From: Paludibacteraceae bacterium
GTDB taxonomy: Bacteria > Bacteroidota > Bacteroidia > Bacteroidales > Paludibacteraceae
DNA: 64,000 nucleotides
Assembly: GCA_017551675.1 (NCBI GenBank)
Contig: JAFZLC010000001.1
Location: 112,175 to 176,174, forward strand
Reading direction: 5' to 3'
Under the pieces are notes generated by a model that saw only the letters and a program-made list of their open reading frames with translations, searched no databases and had not been told where the DNA came from. Positions 50,240 through 59,219 of this stretch are shown here, one piece after another (positions within the stretch are counted from its first letter, which is position 1; the number at the start of each line of letters is the position of its first letter). The position numbers and the translations under genes were made by a program.

Positions 50240-52627
50240 TTAAAATAAAACCATTTCTGCGGCATCCTCTTCCAATACGGTGTTATCTTTGGTTGAGCAA
50301 TCGTACCTTTGAGTTGTAACAAATGGTTCTGTTCTTGAATATCCGATGGTAGTGTCATTGTACACTTTATTCATGTATTTACCCCAGATAGGGAGTGCCG
50401 TAGCGGAACCTTGACCGTTTCGGAGGTTGTCGAAGTGGATATCACGATCTTCTCCACCTACCCATACTCCAGTGACAAGGTTAGGCACGAAGCCCATAAA
50501 CCATCCATCTGAGTTGTTTTGCGTGGTTCCTGTTTTTCCTGCCACTGGTGTTTCCCATCCTACGCAGTAGTCGTAGCGTTTCGTACGTAGACGTAATCCC
50601 GTACCACCATTGATAACACCTTGTAACAAGGAAATCATCTTGGAAGCTGTCTCTGGATCATACACCTCTTTCATTCTTGTATCGAATGTGGAAATGATAT
50701 TTCCGTTGTTATCTTCAATTCTTGTTACTAAAACGGGTGTGGCTTTGATTCCTTTGTTGGCAAATGCTGTGTATGCGGAAACCATCTCGCTGATTGACAC
50801 ATCCATTGCACCCAAGCAGATAGGAGGAACAGGGTCAACCTTGCTCTTCAGATCCAACGAGTTGTTGAGGAAATTGGCAAAACGACCAGCACCGATTTGT
50901 AGTACTAAGTGAGCAGATATCCAGTTGTTGGATGTCTGAAGACCTCTTTTCAATGTGATCATCTTACCTACCTCCTGCTTTCCTGACTCTCCGTAAGGCA
51001 CGTTTTTAGGTTCCCATATTATGTGCGAAACAGGATCCTCGTAGTGAGGTTGTACGTTAGGTACTTCTGTACATGGCTCCATACCCTCAATCATAGCCAT
51101 TGTGTAAAGGAATGGCTTGATGGTGGAACCTACTTGTCTCTTTCCTGTGGATACCATATCGTATTGGAAGAAGTTGAAGTTAGGTCCTCCCACGTAAGCT
51201 TTGACGTGTCCGTTGAATGGGTCGATAGACATCAGACCCGCACGTAAGAATGATTTCTGATAGCGGATGGAGTCCATAGGGGAGAGAATAGTGTCTTTGC
51301 AACCTTTCTCCCAGTCAAATACGGAGACTGTGATAGGTTTGTCGAATATCTCTCGTATCTCTTTTTCTGATTTGCCAGCCTGCTTCAACCAATAATAACG
51401 GTCGCTCATTCTCATAGATTTAACAAGAATGGAATCAACTTGAGCTTGTGTCGATTTGTTGGAGAACGGAGCCTTCTTATTTTTCTGATTGCTTTTCTCT
51501 TTGAAGAACAAAGGTTGTAAATAGCCACCTAAGTACTCTTTCACCGCATCTTCCGCATATTGTTGCATACGAGAGTCGATTGTGGTGTAGATCTTCAAAC
51601 CATCTGCATATAGGTTGTACGGTGTGCCATCAGGTTTTAGATTCTTATTACACCATCCATATAATGGGTCTTGTGCCCATGATAATGAGTCTTCATAATA
51701 CTTTTGACGCATCCATTTAGGATATTTAGAAGGGTCTGGCTCTTTAGCATTCATGATTTTTCGTAGGTGTTCCCTAAAGTAAGGTGCCAATCCCAGTTTG
51801 TGATCCACTTTTTGATAGTTGGTCACAAGTTCCAATGCTGATAAAGAGTCGAGTTGCGCCTTCTCAATCTTATTGTTGACTTGCATTTGTGACAATACGA
51901 TGTTTCGTCTCGTCAAGCAATTCTCTTTGAATTTTTCTCTGATAGGATCGTATAGCGTTGGGTTTTGTAACATGCCCACTAATGTGGCAGCCTCTTCTAT
52001 GTTCAAATCTTTAGGAGTCTTGTTAAAGTAAATTTGTGCGGCAGATTTGATTCCCACGGCATTGTGGTTCCAATCAAATTTGTTGAGATACATGGTGATG
52101 ATCTCTTCTTTCGTGTAATATTTCTCCAGTTTGACAGCGATCACCCATTCTGTGAGTTTTTGCTTCATTCTTTCTATTTTATCCTTAGCACGTTCCTCGG
52201 TGAAAAACAATTTGGCCAATTGTTGTGAAATGGTACTTCCACCACCTTTGTCTTGTCCCATGAGGATTGTCTTAAAGGCAACACGTACCAAGGCTCTTCC
52301 GTCGATACCAGAGTGCTCGTTGAAACGAACATCTTCTGTCGAAATCAATGCGTCGACGACGTATGGAGAAATCTCTTCGTATGGAGTGTATATACGGTTT
52401 TCCTGACTCATGAAGTAACGTCCTAACGTCTTCATATCACACGTATAAATCTCAGTTGCATATTTGCTTTTAGGATTTTGTAGATCTTCAATTGGGGGCA
52501 GATAGCCGATTTTACCATCGCTGATAAGTTTGAAAATCATAAAGACTGATAATATTCCCACAAAGAATAATACCCATATTCCAATTAATATTTTTATGCC
52601 TAAACTAAATTTGCCTTTTTTCTCCAT
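50240..52627 (-). CDS. mrcA: Penicillin-binding protein 1A (bifunctional)
   Basis: This 795-residue inner-membrane enzyme polymerises and cross-links peptidoglycan. One transmembrane helix lies near residues 8-30 (ILIGIWVLFFVGILSVFMIF). A GT51 glycosyltransferase domain (STEDVRFNEHSGID with the catalytic Glu, GGSTISQQLAKLFF, AVKLEKYYTKEEIITMYLN) is followed by the transpeptidase: STIK (nucleophile Ser in GSTIKPF), SNN (TSNNWIS) and KTG (AGKTGTTQN). It is the classical PBP1A layout and length. Confidence 0.95.
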   Translation of the reverse strand: MEKKGKFSLGIKILIGIWVLFFVGILSVFMIFKLISDGKIGYLPPIEDLQNPKSKYATEIYTCDMKTLGRYFMSQENRIYTPYEEISPYVVDALISTEDVRFNEHSGIDGRALVRVAFKTILMGQDKGGGSTISQQLAKLFFTEERAKDKIERMKQKLTEWVIAVKLEKYYTKEEIITMYLNKFDWNHNAVGIKSAAQIYFNKTPKDLNIEEAATLVGMLQNPTLYDPIREKFKENCLTRRNIVLSQMQVNNKIEKAQLDSLSALELVTNYQKVDHKLGLAPYFREHLRKIMNAKEPDPSKYPKWMRQKYYEDSLSWAQDPLYGWCNKNLKPDGTPYNLYADGLKIYTTIDSRMQQYAEDAVKEYLGGYLQPLFFKEKSNQKNKKAPFSNKSTQAQVDSILVKSMRMSDRYYWLKQAGKSEKEIREIFDKPITVSVFDWEKGCKDTILSPMDSIRYQKSFLRAGLMSIDPFNGHVKAYVGGPNFNFFQYDMVSTGKRQVGSTIKPFLYTMAMIEGMEPCTEVPNVQPHYEDPVSHIIWEPKNVPYGESGKQEVGKMITLKRGLQTSNNWISAHLVLQIGAGRFANFLNNSLDLKSKVDPVPPICLGAMDVSISEMVSAYTAFANKGIKATPVLVTRIEDNNGNIISTFDTRMKEVYDPETASKMISLLQGVINGGTGLRLRTKRYDYCVGWETPVAGKTGTTQNNSDGWFMGFVPNLVTGVWVGGEDRDIHFDNLRNGQGSATALPIWGKYMNKVYNDTTIGYSRTEPFVTTQRYDCSTKDNTVLEEDAAEMVLF

Positions 52628-52671
52628 TTTTTAAAGATTTTAAATATCCAACAAAAATAAGAAAATTATTG

Positions 52672-52679
52672 TATTTTTG
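52672..52679 (+). promoter_or_regulatory. -7 box of the Yip1-like/smpB unit
   Basis: TATTTTTG followed by C matches the consensus and lies 20 bases before the ATG at 52700, in the divergent region with PBP1A. No TTTG box at 19-21 bases. Confidence 0.5.
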
Positions 52680-52699
52680 CCAACTCAAAGAAAGTAAAA

Positions 52700-53284
52700 A
52701 TGAAGGCAATTTTCATAAGAATGTTGAATCTTGTACGCTCTTCGCAAAAAGAGTGGTCTTGCATAGCTGTGGATTCTCCAAGTGTGGACTTGGTGGGAAG
52801 GAATTTTTTCTTTCCTTTCCTATTGGTTATGGCGATTGCATTGGCACTTACATGCATCATAGAGTTGACAGTTGCGGATTTTGATAGCTTCTCTCAGTTT
52901 TTGGGATTTGTCGCAGTTCGTTTCCTCGTCGTCCTCTCTTCTCTGTTTGCAAGTGTTTATGGCTCAGCATTGATTATGCATGGACTTTTAAAGATTCGCT
53001 TTTTTCGTGTTGAAGAAAGAGCGTTTTACAAATGTTTTTCATTGTTTGTATACTCTTCCTCTATCATGTGGATAACGTTTATGTTGTCAATGATGATTCC
53101 ATCTCTTTTCTTCTTGAAAGTGGCGGTTTTCTTGTTTGAATTTTACGTTATATGGTGCGGACTGACGGTCTATTATCCTACGATGAAAGACAATGTAAAG
53201 GGCGTTTTGATGTTTGTCGATGTGGTGTTGATGTTTATAAGTCCGATGCTGATGGTTAAAATAATGGAATTTTTGATGAATTAA
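52700..53284 (+). CDS. Yip1-like integral membrane protein
   Basis: This is a 194-residue protein with about five transmembrane helices (FFPFLLVMAIALALTCII, FLGFVAVRFLVVLSSLFAS, LFVYSSSIMWITFMLSMMI, VAVFLFEFYVIWCGLTVYY, VLMFVDVVLMFISPMLMV). The helix pattern, with an N-terminal cytosolic stretch and polar residues in the second helix, suggests the Yip1 family. Function in bacteria is unknown. It is followed 15 bases later by smpB. Confidence 0.6.
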   Translation: MKAIFIRMLNLVRSSQKEWSCIAVDSPSVDLVGRNFFFPFLLVMAIALALTCIIELTVADFDSFSQFLGFVAVRFLVVLSSLFASVYGSALIMHGLLKIRFFRVEERAFYKCFSLFVYSSSIMWITFMLSMMIPSLFFLKVAVFLFEFYVIWCGLTVYYPTMKDNVKGVLMFVDVVLMFISPMLMVKIMEFLMN

Positions 53285-53299
53285 TTAGAATGAAGAATT

Positions 53300-53758
53300 A
53301 TGGAAAAATTGAAAAATGACATACTCATTCGTAATAAACGAGCCTCTTTTGATTATGAATTGCTTGATACCTATCAAGCAGGAATCGTGCTGGTGGGTAC
53401 AGAGGTGAAGTCAATAAGATTGGGTAAGGCTAGTCTCGTCGATACCTTTTGTTTCTTTAACGATGGGGAATTGTGGGTGAAGAACATGAATATTTCTGAA
53501 TATTTTTACGGTACATACAATAATCACATGCCTCGTAGAGATCGTAAACTTTTACTGACAAAACGAGAACTTGAAAAAATCAGAAGACAAACCAAAGATA
53601 CGGGATTTACTATTGTTCCGACGAAGCTCTTTTTGAATGAAAAGGGTTTGGCTAAGCTGGAAATCGCCGTGGCAAAGGGTAAGAAAGTATATGATAAACG
53701 TGAATCATTGAAGGAGAAGGATGATAGACGTCAGATGGATAGAGCAATGAAACATTAG
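53300..53758 (+). CDS. smpB: SsrA-binding protein
   Basis: This 152-residue RNA-binding protein guides tmRNA to stalled ribosomes. Conserved features: [72 protein letters not shown], and [20 protein letters not shown]; the tail ([15 protein letters not shown]) is the basic C-terminal part that enters the decoding centre. tmRNA itself is not in the window. Confidence 0.96.
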   Translation: MEKLKNDILIRNKRASFDYELLDTYQAGIVLVGTEVKSIRLGKASLVDTFCFFNDGELWVKNMNISEYFYGTYNNHMPRRDRKLLLTKRELEKIRRQTKDTGFTIVPTKLFLNEKGLAKLEIAVAKGKKVYDKRESLKEKDDRRQMDRAMKH

Positions 53759-53763
53759 TTGTT

Positions 53764-55224
53764 ATGAATGATTCTTTTATTCGGTTGTCTGACGTTGTGC
53801 CAAGAATCTATGGCTTGGACTTCCCATCTTCTGTCAATTGGGACATTAAAAGAGGGGAACAATGGTGTGTGATAGGTCGCAATGGCACCGGGAAAACAAT
53901 GTTGGCAGATATCTTAATGGGAAGATATGGAATCAAATCGGGTTCTATAGATTATGCCTTTTGGAATGAAGAATGTCGGAAACAAACAGGGAAATTATAT
54001 CCAACAGAGACCATCCGTAAGGTGGGGTTCGAATCTGCTTATTTGCTTTCTGACTATAAAAACATGTATTATCAACAACGGTTTAACGCGTTGGAAAATG
54101 AATTCACACCTACCGTTGAAACTATGATTTCTTCTTTGCCAGATGATCAATATGTCAATGAGTTATGCGAACGTTTCCGTTTGAAGCCATTGTATTCCAA
54201 ACATTTAATCATGCTATCTTCTGGCGAATTAAGACGGTTGCTTATCGTTTTGGCATTGGCTCAACATCCTCAATTGATTATATTTGATAATCCGTTTATC
54301 GGACTAGATGCTGCTATGCGTCGTGAATTGGACGATTTTTTTGTGGATTTATCCAAAATTCAACAGATGATCTTTCTAGTGCCTTCTGTTTCTGAGATGC
54401 CTAAGGTGACAACCCACGTGCTGAAGGCGGATTCATTACACTATGAGGTTATCGGAACGATAGAAAACTTCAGAGCGAAAGAGTGGATAGATGAGACCTT
54501 TAAGTCCGTCGAACCCATAGAGTTACCTCAATCACTTTTTTCTACGCCACATTCATATCAGTATGTTTTACAAATGAAAAACATCAACATCTCTTATCAG
54601 GGGATGACACTCTTTAAAAATTTAAATTGGGAGATTCGAAGAGGGGAGAAGTGGGCACTGCTCGGGAAAAACGGTTCGGGTAAGTCTACTTTGTTGAGCT
54701 TGTTGGTGGCAGATAATCCGAGAGCCTATTCGTTGGATATAACCATATTTGATCGAAAACGAGGTACGGGTGAGAGTATATGGGACATAAAAAAGCCAAT
54801 AGGCTATATCTCTTCAGAAATGCATCTTTTCTTCAGAGAAAACCAGTCTTGCCTGAAGATTGTTAGTTCCGGATTCTTTGATACGATGGGACTTTTTGGC
54901 AGGTGTTCGGATGAGCAGGAGAAAATGGCGCTTCAATGGATGAAACTTTTAGGTATTGAATCATTGAAAGATCGTCCTTATTTGAAGTTGTCCAGTGGAG
55001 AACAACGATTGGTTTTGTTGGCACGAACGATGGTGAAGAACCCTGATTTGCTGATATTGGATGAGCCTTTGCATGGATTGGATGCGCAGAATAAAAGTAG
55101 ATGCCGTGCAGTAATTGAGAAGTATTGTGAACAAAAGGGGAAGACTATGATATACGTGACGCATAGAACAGAAGAAATCCCTGCATGTGTGACATCAACA
55201 TATGAATTGAAAAAAGAGGCTTAA
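53764..55224 (+). CDS. Double-NBD ABC ATPase (ModF/PhrA-like)
   Basis: This is a 486-residue protein with two complete ATP-binding cassettes and no membrane part. The first has Walker A GRNGTGKT and the signature/Walker B LSSGELRRLLIVLALAQHPQ and LIIFDNP; the second has GKNGSGKS, LSSGEQRLVLLARTMVKNPD and LLILDEP. This matches ModF/PhrA-type soluble ABC proteins, which are not the usual import partner of a permease. The gene starts five bases after smpB and is probably part of the same transcript. Its substrate is unknown. Confidence 0.82.
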   Translation: MNDSFIRLSDVVPRIYGLDFPSSVNWDIKRGEQWCVIGRNGTGKTMLADILMGRYGIKSGSIDYAFWNEECRKQTGKLYPTETIRKVGFESAYLLSDYKNMYYQQRFNALENEFTPTVETMISSLPDDQYVNELCERFRLKPLYSKHLIMLSSGELRRLLIVLALAQHPQLIIFDNPFIGLDAAMRRELDDFFVDLSKIQQMIFLVPSVSEMPKVTTHVLKADSLHYEVIGTIENFRAKEWIDETFKSVEPIELPQSLFSTPHSYQYVLQMKNINISYQGMTLFKNLNWEIRRGEKWALLGKNGSGKSTLLSLLVADNPRAYSLDITIFDRKRGTGESIWDIKKPIGYISSEMHLFFRENQSCLKIVSSGFFDTMGLFGRCSDEQEKMALQWMKLLGIESLKDRPYLKLSSGEQRLVLLARTMVKNPDLLILDEPLHGLDAQNKSRCRAVIEKYCEQKGKTMIYVTHRTEEIPACVTSTYELKKEA

Positions 55225-55362
55225 AATTTTGTCTTTTATATTTATTTTGATATATTGCGAATTAAATATAGGGGATTCGTTGTGGAATTGCCCTTCCTAC
55301 GGGAAAAATGAGGTGAGAATTAATGCAAAACGCGCTATTGTTGAACTTTAAACGTAGCTGAC

Positions 55363-55791
55363 ATGAAACAAATGATACGTCTATGCATATGTGTGATGAT
55401 GATGTTTATATCCATCACTTCGTATGCGCAAAAAAATAAAGGTCCTGAATTTGAGGTAACACAGAACTCGGAGGTTTGTGATACCATTTGGAATGTAGCG
55501 GATAAACCCGTAGAATACCCTGGAGGGAATGCGGAGATGTACGATTTTTTGTTTAAGAACATGACAAATGGTAGTAATCTGCAAGCAGTGAGTGTTCAAA
55601 AGATGGTAGTGAAGATGTTGGTTTCTTCAGATGGTACAGTTGTAGAAAAGAAGGTATTGCGTTCCATCGATCAAGAACTAACACAAGATGTGTTACAAGC
55701 TATGGATAAGTTTCCCAAATTGATACCAGCAAAGAAGAACGGGAAAGACGTATGTGCTTATTTTTTAGTTTTGGTTGGCTTGACGAAGTGA
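55363..55791 (+). CDS. Exported TonB-C-like protein
   Basis: This is a 142-residue exported protein (signal peptide MKQMIRLCICVMMMFISITS, cleavage near YAQK). The mature part follows the TonB C-terminal pattern: PVEYPGGNAEMYDFLFKNMT, VVKMLVSSDGTVVEKKVLRS and ALPxF-type ending (AMDKFPKLIPAKKNGKDVC, then AYFLVLVGL). There is no membrane anchor, so it is a stand-alone TonB-like domain as is common in Bacteroidota. A related domain ends the protein at 59220-61229. Confidence 0.75.
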   Translation: MKQMIRLCICVMMMFISITSYAQKNKGPEFEVTQNSEVCDTIWNVADKPVEYPGGNAEMYDFLFKNMTNGSNLQAVSVQKMVVKMLVSSDGTVVEKKVLRSIDQELTQDVLQAMDKFPKLIPAKKNGKDVCAYFLVLVGLTK

Positions 55792-55817
55792 TAAAACTCA
55801 CTATTTTATAATTTTTG

Positions 55818-55856
55818 GCATAGCAACAGGGAATGTTGCTATGCTTTGTTTTTTTT
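55818..55856 (+). terminator. Terminator after the TonB-like gene
   Basis: GCATAGCAACA and TGTTGCTATGC form an 11-bp perfect stem with a GGGAA loop, followed by TTTGTTTTTTTT. The hairpin lies partly over the 3' end of the oppositely oriented gene at 55839. Confidence 0.9.
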
Positions 55857-56426
55857 AATCTCTTCAATTTTCTTTTTAAGTTCCGCCGCCAGTTCGTAGT
55901 TTTCGGATTCGATGGCATGCTTTAATTGTTCTTCGTATATATTCACTTTAGAGATGATGAAGGAACTTTTGTTAGCCATGTTTTCGTTGGCCAGTCTCTT
56001 TTCCATCTTTTGGATGATGGGGGCATATATTACGGAGCACTCTTGTATGACCTGTTCTTCCGCATACAAAGGTTTCTTGTTTAGGTAGGCAATGGCGATG
56101 GCGTCCGTTGCTTTTATATCAAATGATTTCTCGGTGTTGTTGGCATCTTTGCAGACAATTTCTGCGTGATAGACGCTCTGTTTGTATTGCGTGATGCGAA
56201 TTTCGGCTATCTGAACGTTGGTTTCGGTCAGATATTTTGAAAACACTTCATATAGCGAGGGACGAGGCGGACGTTTCTCGTACATAAATGACAATATGTG
56301 CATAGCCTCATTTTTGAGGGTGAAGATGCCAAATTTCTGATGCGATTTGATCTCTTCGATCACCAGGAGGAAACTGTCTTCCTGCGTGGAGTATAGATTG
56401 CAAACACGTATTTGTCTGTATGCCAT
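55839..56426 (-). CDS. Bifunctional nuclease (DUF151) protein with UVR motif
   Basis: This is a 195-residue protein. Residues 1 to about 130 form the bifunctional-nuclease (DUF151) domain: SFLLVIEEIKSHQKFGIFTL, EAMHILSFMYEKRPPRPSLY, and SFDIKATDAIAIAYLNKKPL with the conserved acidic pattern. The C-terminal helix pair (YEEQLKHAIESENYELAAEL) is a UVR/UvrB-C-like motif. Family members are found in Thermotoga and plants with both DNase and RNase activity; the role in Bacteroidota is unknown. Confidence 0.88.
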   Translation of the reverse strand: MAYRQIRVCNLYSTQEDSFLLVIEEIKSHQKFGIFTLKNEAMHILSFMYEKRPPRPSLYEVFSKYLTETNVQIAEIRITQYKQSVYHAEIVCKDANNTEKSFDIKATDAIAIAYLNKKPLYAEEQVIQECSVIYAPIIQKMEKRLANENMANKSSFIISKVNIYEEQLKHAIESENYELAAELKKKIEEIKKNKA

Positions 56427-56494
56427 GATGAGTTTTTTTTTACAAAGTAAAGAAAAAATAGGCGAAAAAAATATTTTAAGAGAAAGAAAAGTGC

Positions 56495-56502
56495 TATCTT
56501 TG
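56495..56502 (+). promoter_or_regulatory. -7 box of the rplU-rpmA operon
   Basis: TATCTTTG followed by C matches the consensus; the rplU ATG is 75 bases further on. The leader between them (about 56510-56577) is long enough for an L21-type regulatory RNA, but I cannot fold it with confidence. Confidence 0.6.
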
Positions 56503-56577
56503 CACCCGATTTATCCTTCGTGGTTCGAATAAGCGATGAAAATCCACCACCGGATGTAACTTTAATAGTATAATAAA

Positions 56578-56889
56578 ATGTACGCTATTGTAGAAATTGC
56601 TGGACAGCAGTTCAAGGTTGAGAAAGACCAAAAGTTGTTTGTTCACCGTTTGGATGCAGAACGTGGTTCTGTAGTAGAGTTTGATAAAGTGTTGTTAATT
56701 GACAACGATGGAAACGTTGTTGTAGGCGCTCCAACAATTGATGGAGCAAAGGTAACAGCAGAAGTTGTTTCACATGTAAAGAGCGATAAAGTGCTTGTAT
56801 TCCACAAGAAGAGAAGAAACGGATATCGCAAATTGAACGGACACCGTCAATGCATGACTGAATTAAAAATTAATAACGTAGTTGCTTAA
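56578..56889 (+). CDS. rplU: 50S ribosomal protein L21
   Basis: This 103-residue protein has the full L21 sequence pattern: [49 protein letters not shown] and [21 protein letters not shown]21 is a large-subunit protein that binds 23S rRNA. It forms an operon with rpmA, 19 bases downstream, as in most bacteria. Confidence 0.98.
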   Translation: MYAIVEIAGQQFKVEKDQKLFVHRLDAERGSVVEFDKVLLIDNDGNVVVGAPTIDGAKVTAEVVSHVKSDKVLVFHKKRRNGYRKLNGHRQCMTELKINNVVA

Positions 56890-56908
56890 CTTTTAAAATT
56901 TTAGAGAA

Positions 56909-57172
56909 ATGGCACACAAAAAAGGTGTTGGTAGTTCCAAGAACGGTCGTGAGTCAGCAAGTAAGCGACTCGGAGTTAAGATCTTTGGTGGTGAATTTGC
57001 AAAAGCAGGTAATGTTTTGATTCGCCAACGTGGTACAGTACATCATCCAGGTGACAATGTAGGTATGGGAAAAGATCATACTTTGTTTGCATTGGTTGAT
57101 GGTATTGTTAAGTTCAGAAAGAAACAAAATGATCGCTCATATGTTTCTGTTGAACCATGTGCAGAGAGCTAA
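56909..57172 (+). CDS. rpmA: 50S ribosomal protein L27
   Basis: This 87-residue protein begins [20 protein letters not shown], the mature N-terminus that reaches the peptidyl-transferase centre, followed by [20 protein letters not shown] and [20 protein letters not shown]. There is no N-terminal extension of the type that needs the Prp protease in Firmicutes. A terminator follows. Confidence 0.98.
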   Translation: MAHKKGVGSSKNGRESASKRLGVKIFGGEFAKAGNVLIRQRGTVHHPGDNVGMGKDHTLFALVDGIVKFRKKQNDRSYVSVEPCAES

Positions 57173-57191
57173 TTAGTAATTAGTATATGTT

Positions 57192-57232
57192 AAAAAGGAA
57201 GGATTTTTTAAATTCTTCCTTTTTTTTTGCTT
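57192..57232 (+). terminator. Terminator after rpmA
   Basis: AAAAAGGAAG and CTTCCTTTTT flank an AT-rich loop and are followed by more T. It ends the rplU-rpmA operon. Confidence 0.8.
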
Positions 57233-57273
57233 TTTTTATCATAAAACGAGTTGTAGTCATAAAAACAGTTTTA

Positions 57274-57281
57274 TATATTTG
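57274..57281 (+). promoter_or_regulatory. -7 box of the TPR gene
   Basis: TATATTTG lies 34 bases before the ATG at 57316. A GTTG (57250-57253) stands 20 bases upstream, one mismatch from the TTTG box. Confidence 0.6.
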
Positions 57282-57315
57282 TGAAAATGATTATTAACAA
57301 CTAAATAAGGTGAAG

Positions 57316-59025
57316 ATGAAGAAAATTTTTTGTGCGATATTATTTTTGACAGTATCCATATCTTTTTCTTTTGGAAAAGGAGCTCCCAAACGACCTAATA
57401 GTGAGAATTTCACGAATGGGTTGAAGTGTATTGAACAACAGGATTATGAGAATGCGTATAACTATTTCGTTAATGAATTGTCAAATAATCCCAAGAGTGG
57501 ATATGCTTTGTATTGGATAGGATATATTAGAATGTTGTATTCTGAGTACGGTCGTTCGTTGGAGGCGTATACCGCAGCGATAAGTTTATTGCCACCTAAG
57601 GATACCCCTTATATGCAATCTGCTTATGCGGGTCGTTCTTCTGTCTATTTGAATCTTGGTGATACGGCACGTGCTTTGGCTGATCTTAATACGGGTATTA
57701 AAGTAGACCCATCTAATGTGACAATGTATAGTGATCGGGCGGAGATTTATTTCGTACAGAAGAAATATTCTCAGGCTGATGAAGAGTATAAAAAGATGAT
57801 AAAGATAAATCCTGGTAGTTTGACAGCCTATATGGGATTGGGACGAAACTTAAAGGAAAAAGGTAAGTATGAAGAGGCTATCAAGCAATTTGACTATGTT
57901 ATCTCTTTGGATGAAAATTATGCAGATGCGTATGCTTTTCGTGCTGACGCTTATAATCAATTGAAAAAATATGATGAAGCAACTTCTGATATAGTATCTA
58001 CCTTTCTTTTGAAAGATGATCAAATGAAAGCTGTACGTTTGATGATTCGAATGGATAAGGAAGCAAAGCAGATGCTTATATCTAAAATGAAGGCTGAGAT
58101 GGTGAAGAGCCCAGATAAAGTGATATGGCCTTTTTATATTGCTGAAGTAATCGAATCTATGTATGATTACAAGGGTGCTATTCCGTATTATGACAAAGCG
58201 CTCTCCCTTGAATTCTCAACTTCTATAAGTCGCCGCTTGTCATATTGCTATAAAAGTTTGGCTGCCTATGATGAAGCAATGAAATACATTGATTTGACAA
58301 TTAGACTAGACTCTTCGAAGTATGATGAACTGGTTTCTAAAGCCTTCATCTACGTAGGGAAGGGCGATTTAAAATCAGCCATTTCAATAATGGATGAATA
58401 TGTGAAGAAACGTCCGGATAGAAGTTATTCTTACAGAGAAAGAGCCACTATAAAAATGTTCAATAAACAATATGATGATGCTTTGGAAGATATGGATTTG
58501 GCTGTGACACTTGCTCCAAAATCAATCAGAGGTTATTTTTGTCGTGCAAGAATTTATGATAAACTAGGAAAAAAAGATAAAGCCGAGGCGGACTATAAAA
58601 AAGTCTTGGAGTTGGATCCTGACCACAACAGATCCTCTGATACTTATTATACTTTGGCAATACTAGGTAAAAAGGACGAAGCGGAAAAAGCGATGAGTGA
58701 TTTTTATAAAGATGATCAAGAATTAGAGGAGAAGTCTAATGTCTATTATAATAAGGCATGCTTCTATTCAATTGTTGGAAAAACGGATGAAGCAATAGAA
58801 AACTTGAAAAAGGCACTCGAGAATGGTTGGCGCGATTTCTCTCATATCGGCTACGACCCAGATTTGGATGCCATTCGAGAACTTCCTAAGTTTAAAGAAC
58901 TCATTAAAGAGTACAAGGCAAAACTACAAGAGGAACTAAAGGAAGTGAAGAAGATAAAATCCAATGTTAACATAGAGGAACAGTTGAAGCTGAAAGAGGA
59001 GGAGAAGAAGGTAAATGAATTATAG
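57316..59025 (+). CDS. Secreted tetratricopeptide-repeat protein
   Basis: This is a 569-residue exported protein. The ATG at 57316 opens a signal peptide (MKKIFCAILFLTVSISFSFG). Canonical TPR units fill most of the protein, for example YENAYNYFVNELSNNPKSGY, YSQADEEYKKMIKINPGSLT, YEEAIKQFDYVISLDENYAD and YDDALEDMDLAVTLAPKSIR. The end (VNIEEQLKLKEEEKKVNEL) is a charged coiled coil. It is similar in plan and partly in sequence (YNKACFYSIVGKTDEAIENL) to the next TPR protein, so the two are probably paralogs. Confidence 0.9.
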   Translation: MKKIFCAILFLTVSISFSFGKGAPKRPNSENFTNGLKCIEQQDYENAYNYFVNELSNNPKSGYALYWIGYIRMLYSEYGRSLEAYTAAISLLPPKDTPYMQSAYAGRSSVYLNLGDTARALADLNTGIKVDPSNVTMYSDRAEIYFVQKKYSQADEEYKKMIKINPGSLTAYMGLGRNLKEKGKYEEAIKQFDYVISLDENYADAYAFRADAYNQLKKYDEATSDIVSTFLLKDDQMKAVRLMIRMDKEAKQMLISKMKAEMVKSPDKVIWPFYIAEVIESMYDYKGAIPYYDKALSLEFSTSISRRLSYCYKSLAAYDEAMKYIDLTIRLDSSKYDELVSKAFIYVGKGDLKSAISIMDEYVKKRPDRSYSYRERATIKMFNKQYDDALEDMDLAVTLAPKSIRGYFCRARIYDKLGKKDKAEADYKKVLELDPDHNRSSDTYYTLAILGKKDEAEKAMSDFYKDDQELEEKSNVYYNKACFYSIVGKTDEAIENLKKALENGWRDFSHIGYDPDLDAIRELPKFKELIKEYKAKLQEELKEVKKIKSNVNIEEQLKLKEEEKKVNEL

Positions 59026-59061
59026 GAGAGTCCTAGCAATTTATTAGGTTGAATATTATTT

Positions 59062-59089
59062 GTAGAGACGATGTGCGCATCGTCTCTAC
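59062..59089. repeat. Palindromic GTAGAGACG element
   Basis: GTAGAGACGATG and CATCGTCTCTAC form a 12-bp perfect stem around TGCG. Palindromes beginning GTAGAGACG occur as dispersed repeats in some bacterial genomes (from memory). Only one copy is seen in this window, and it has no T tract, so it is listed as a repeat-like element rather than a terminator. Confidence 0.6.
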
Positions 59090-59219
59090 TATTACGAAAA
59101 ACATCATAAAAGGGAATAAGAGCGAGAATATTTTATAAAATAATCAGAACCCACATTCGTTTTACTATTGGATATGTTTATTCAAACATAAAATGGTGGA
59201 AAATAAAAAAATATTACGT

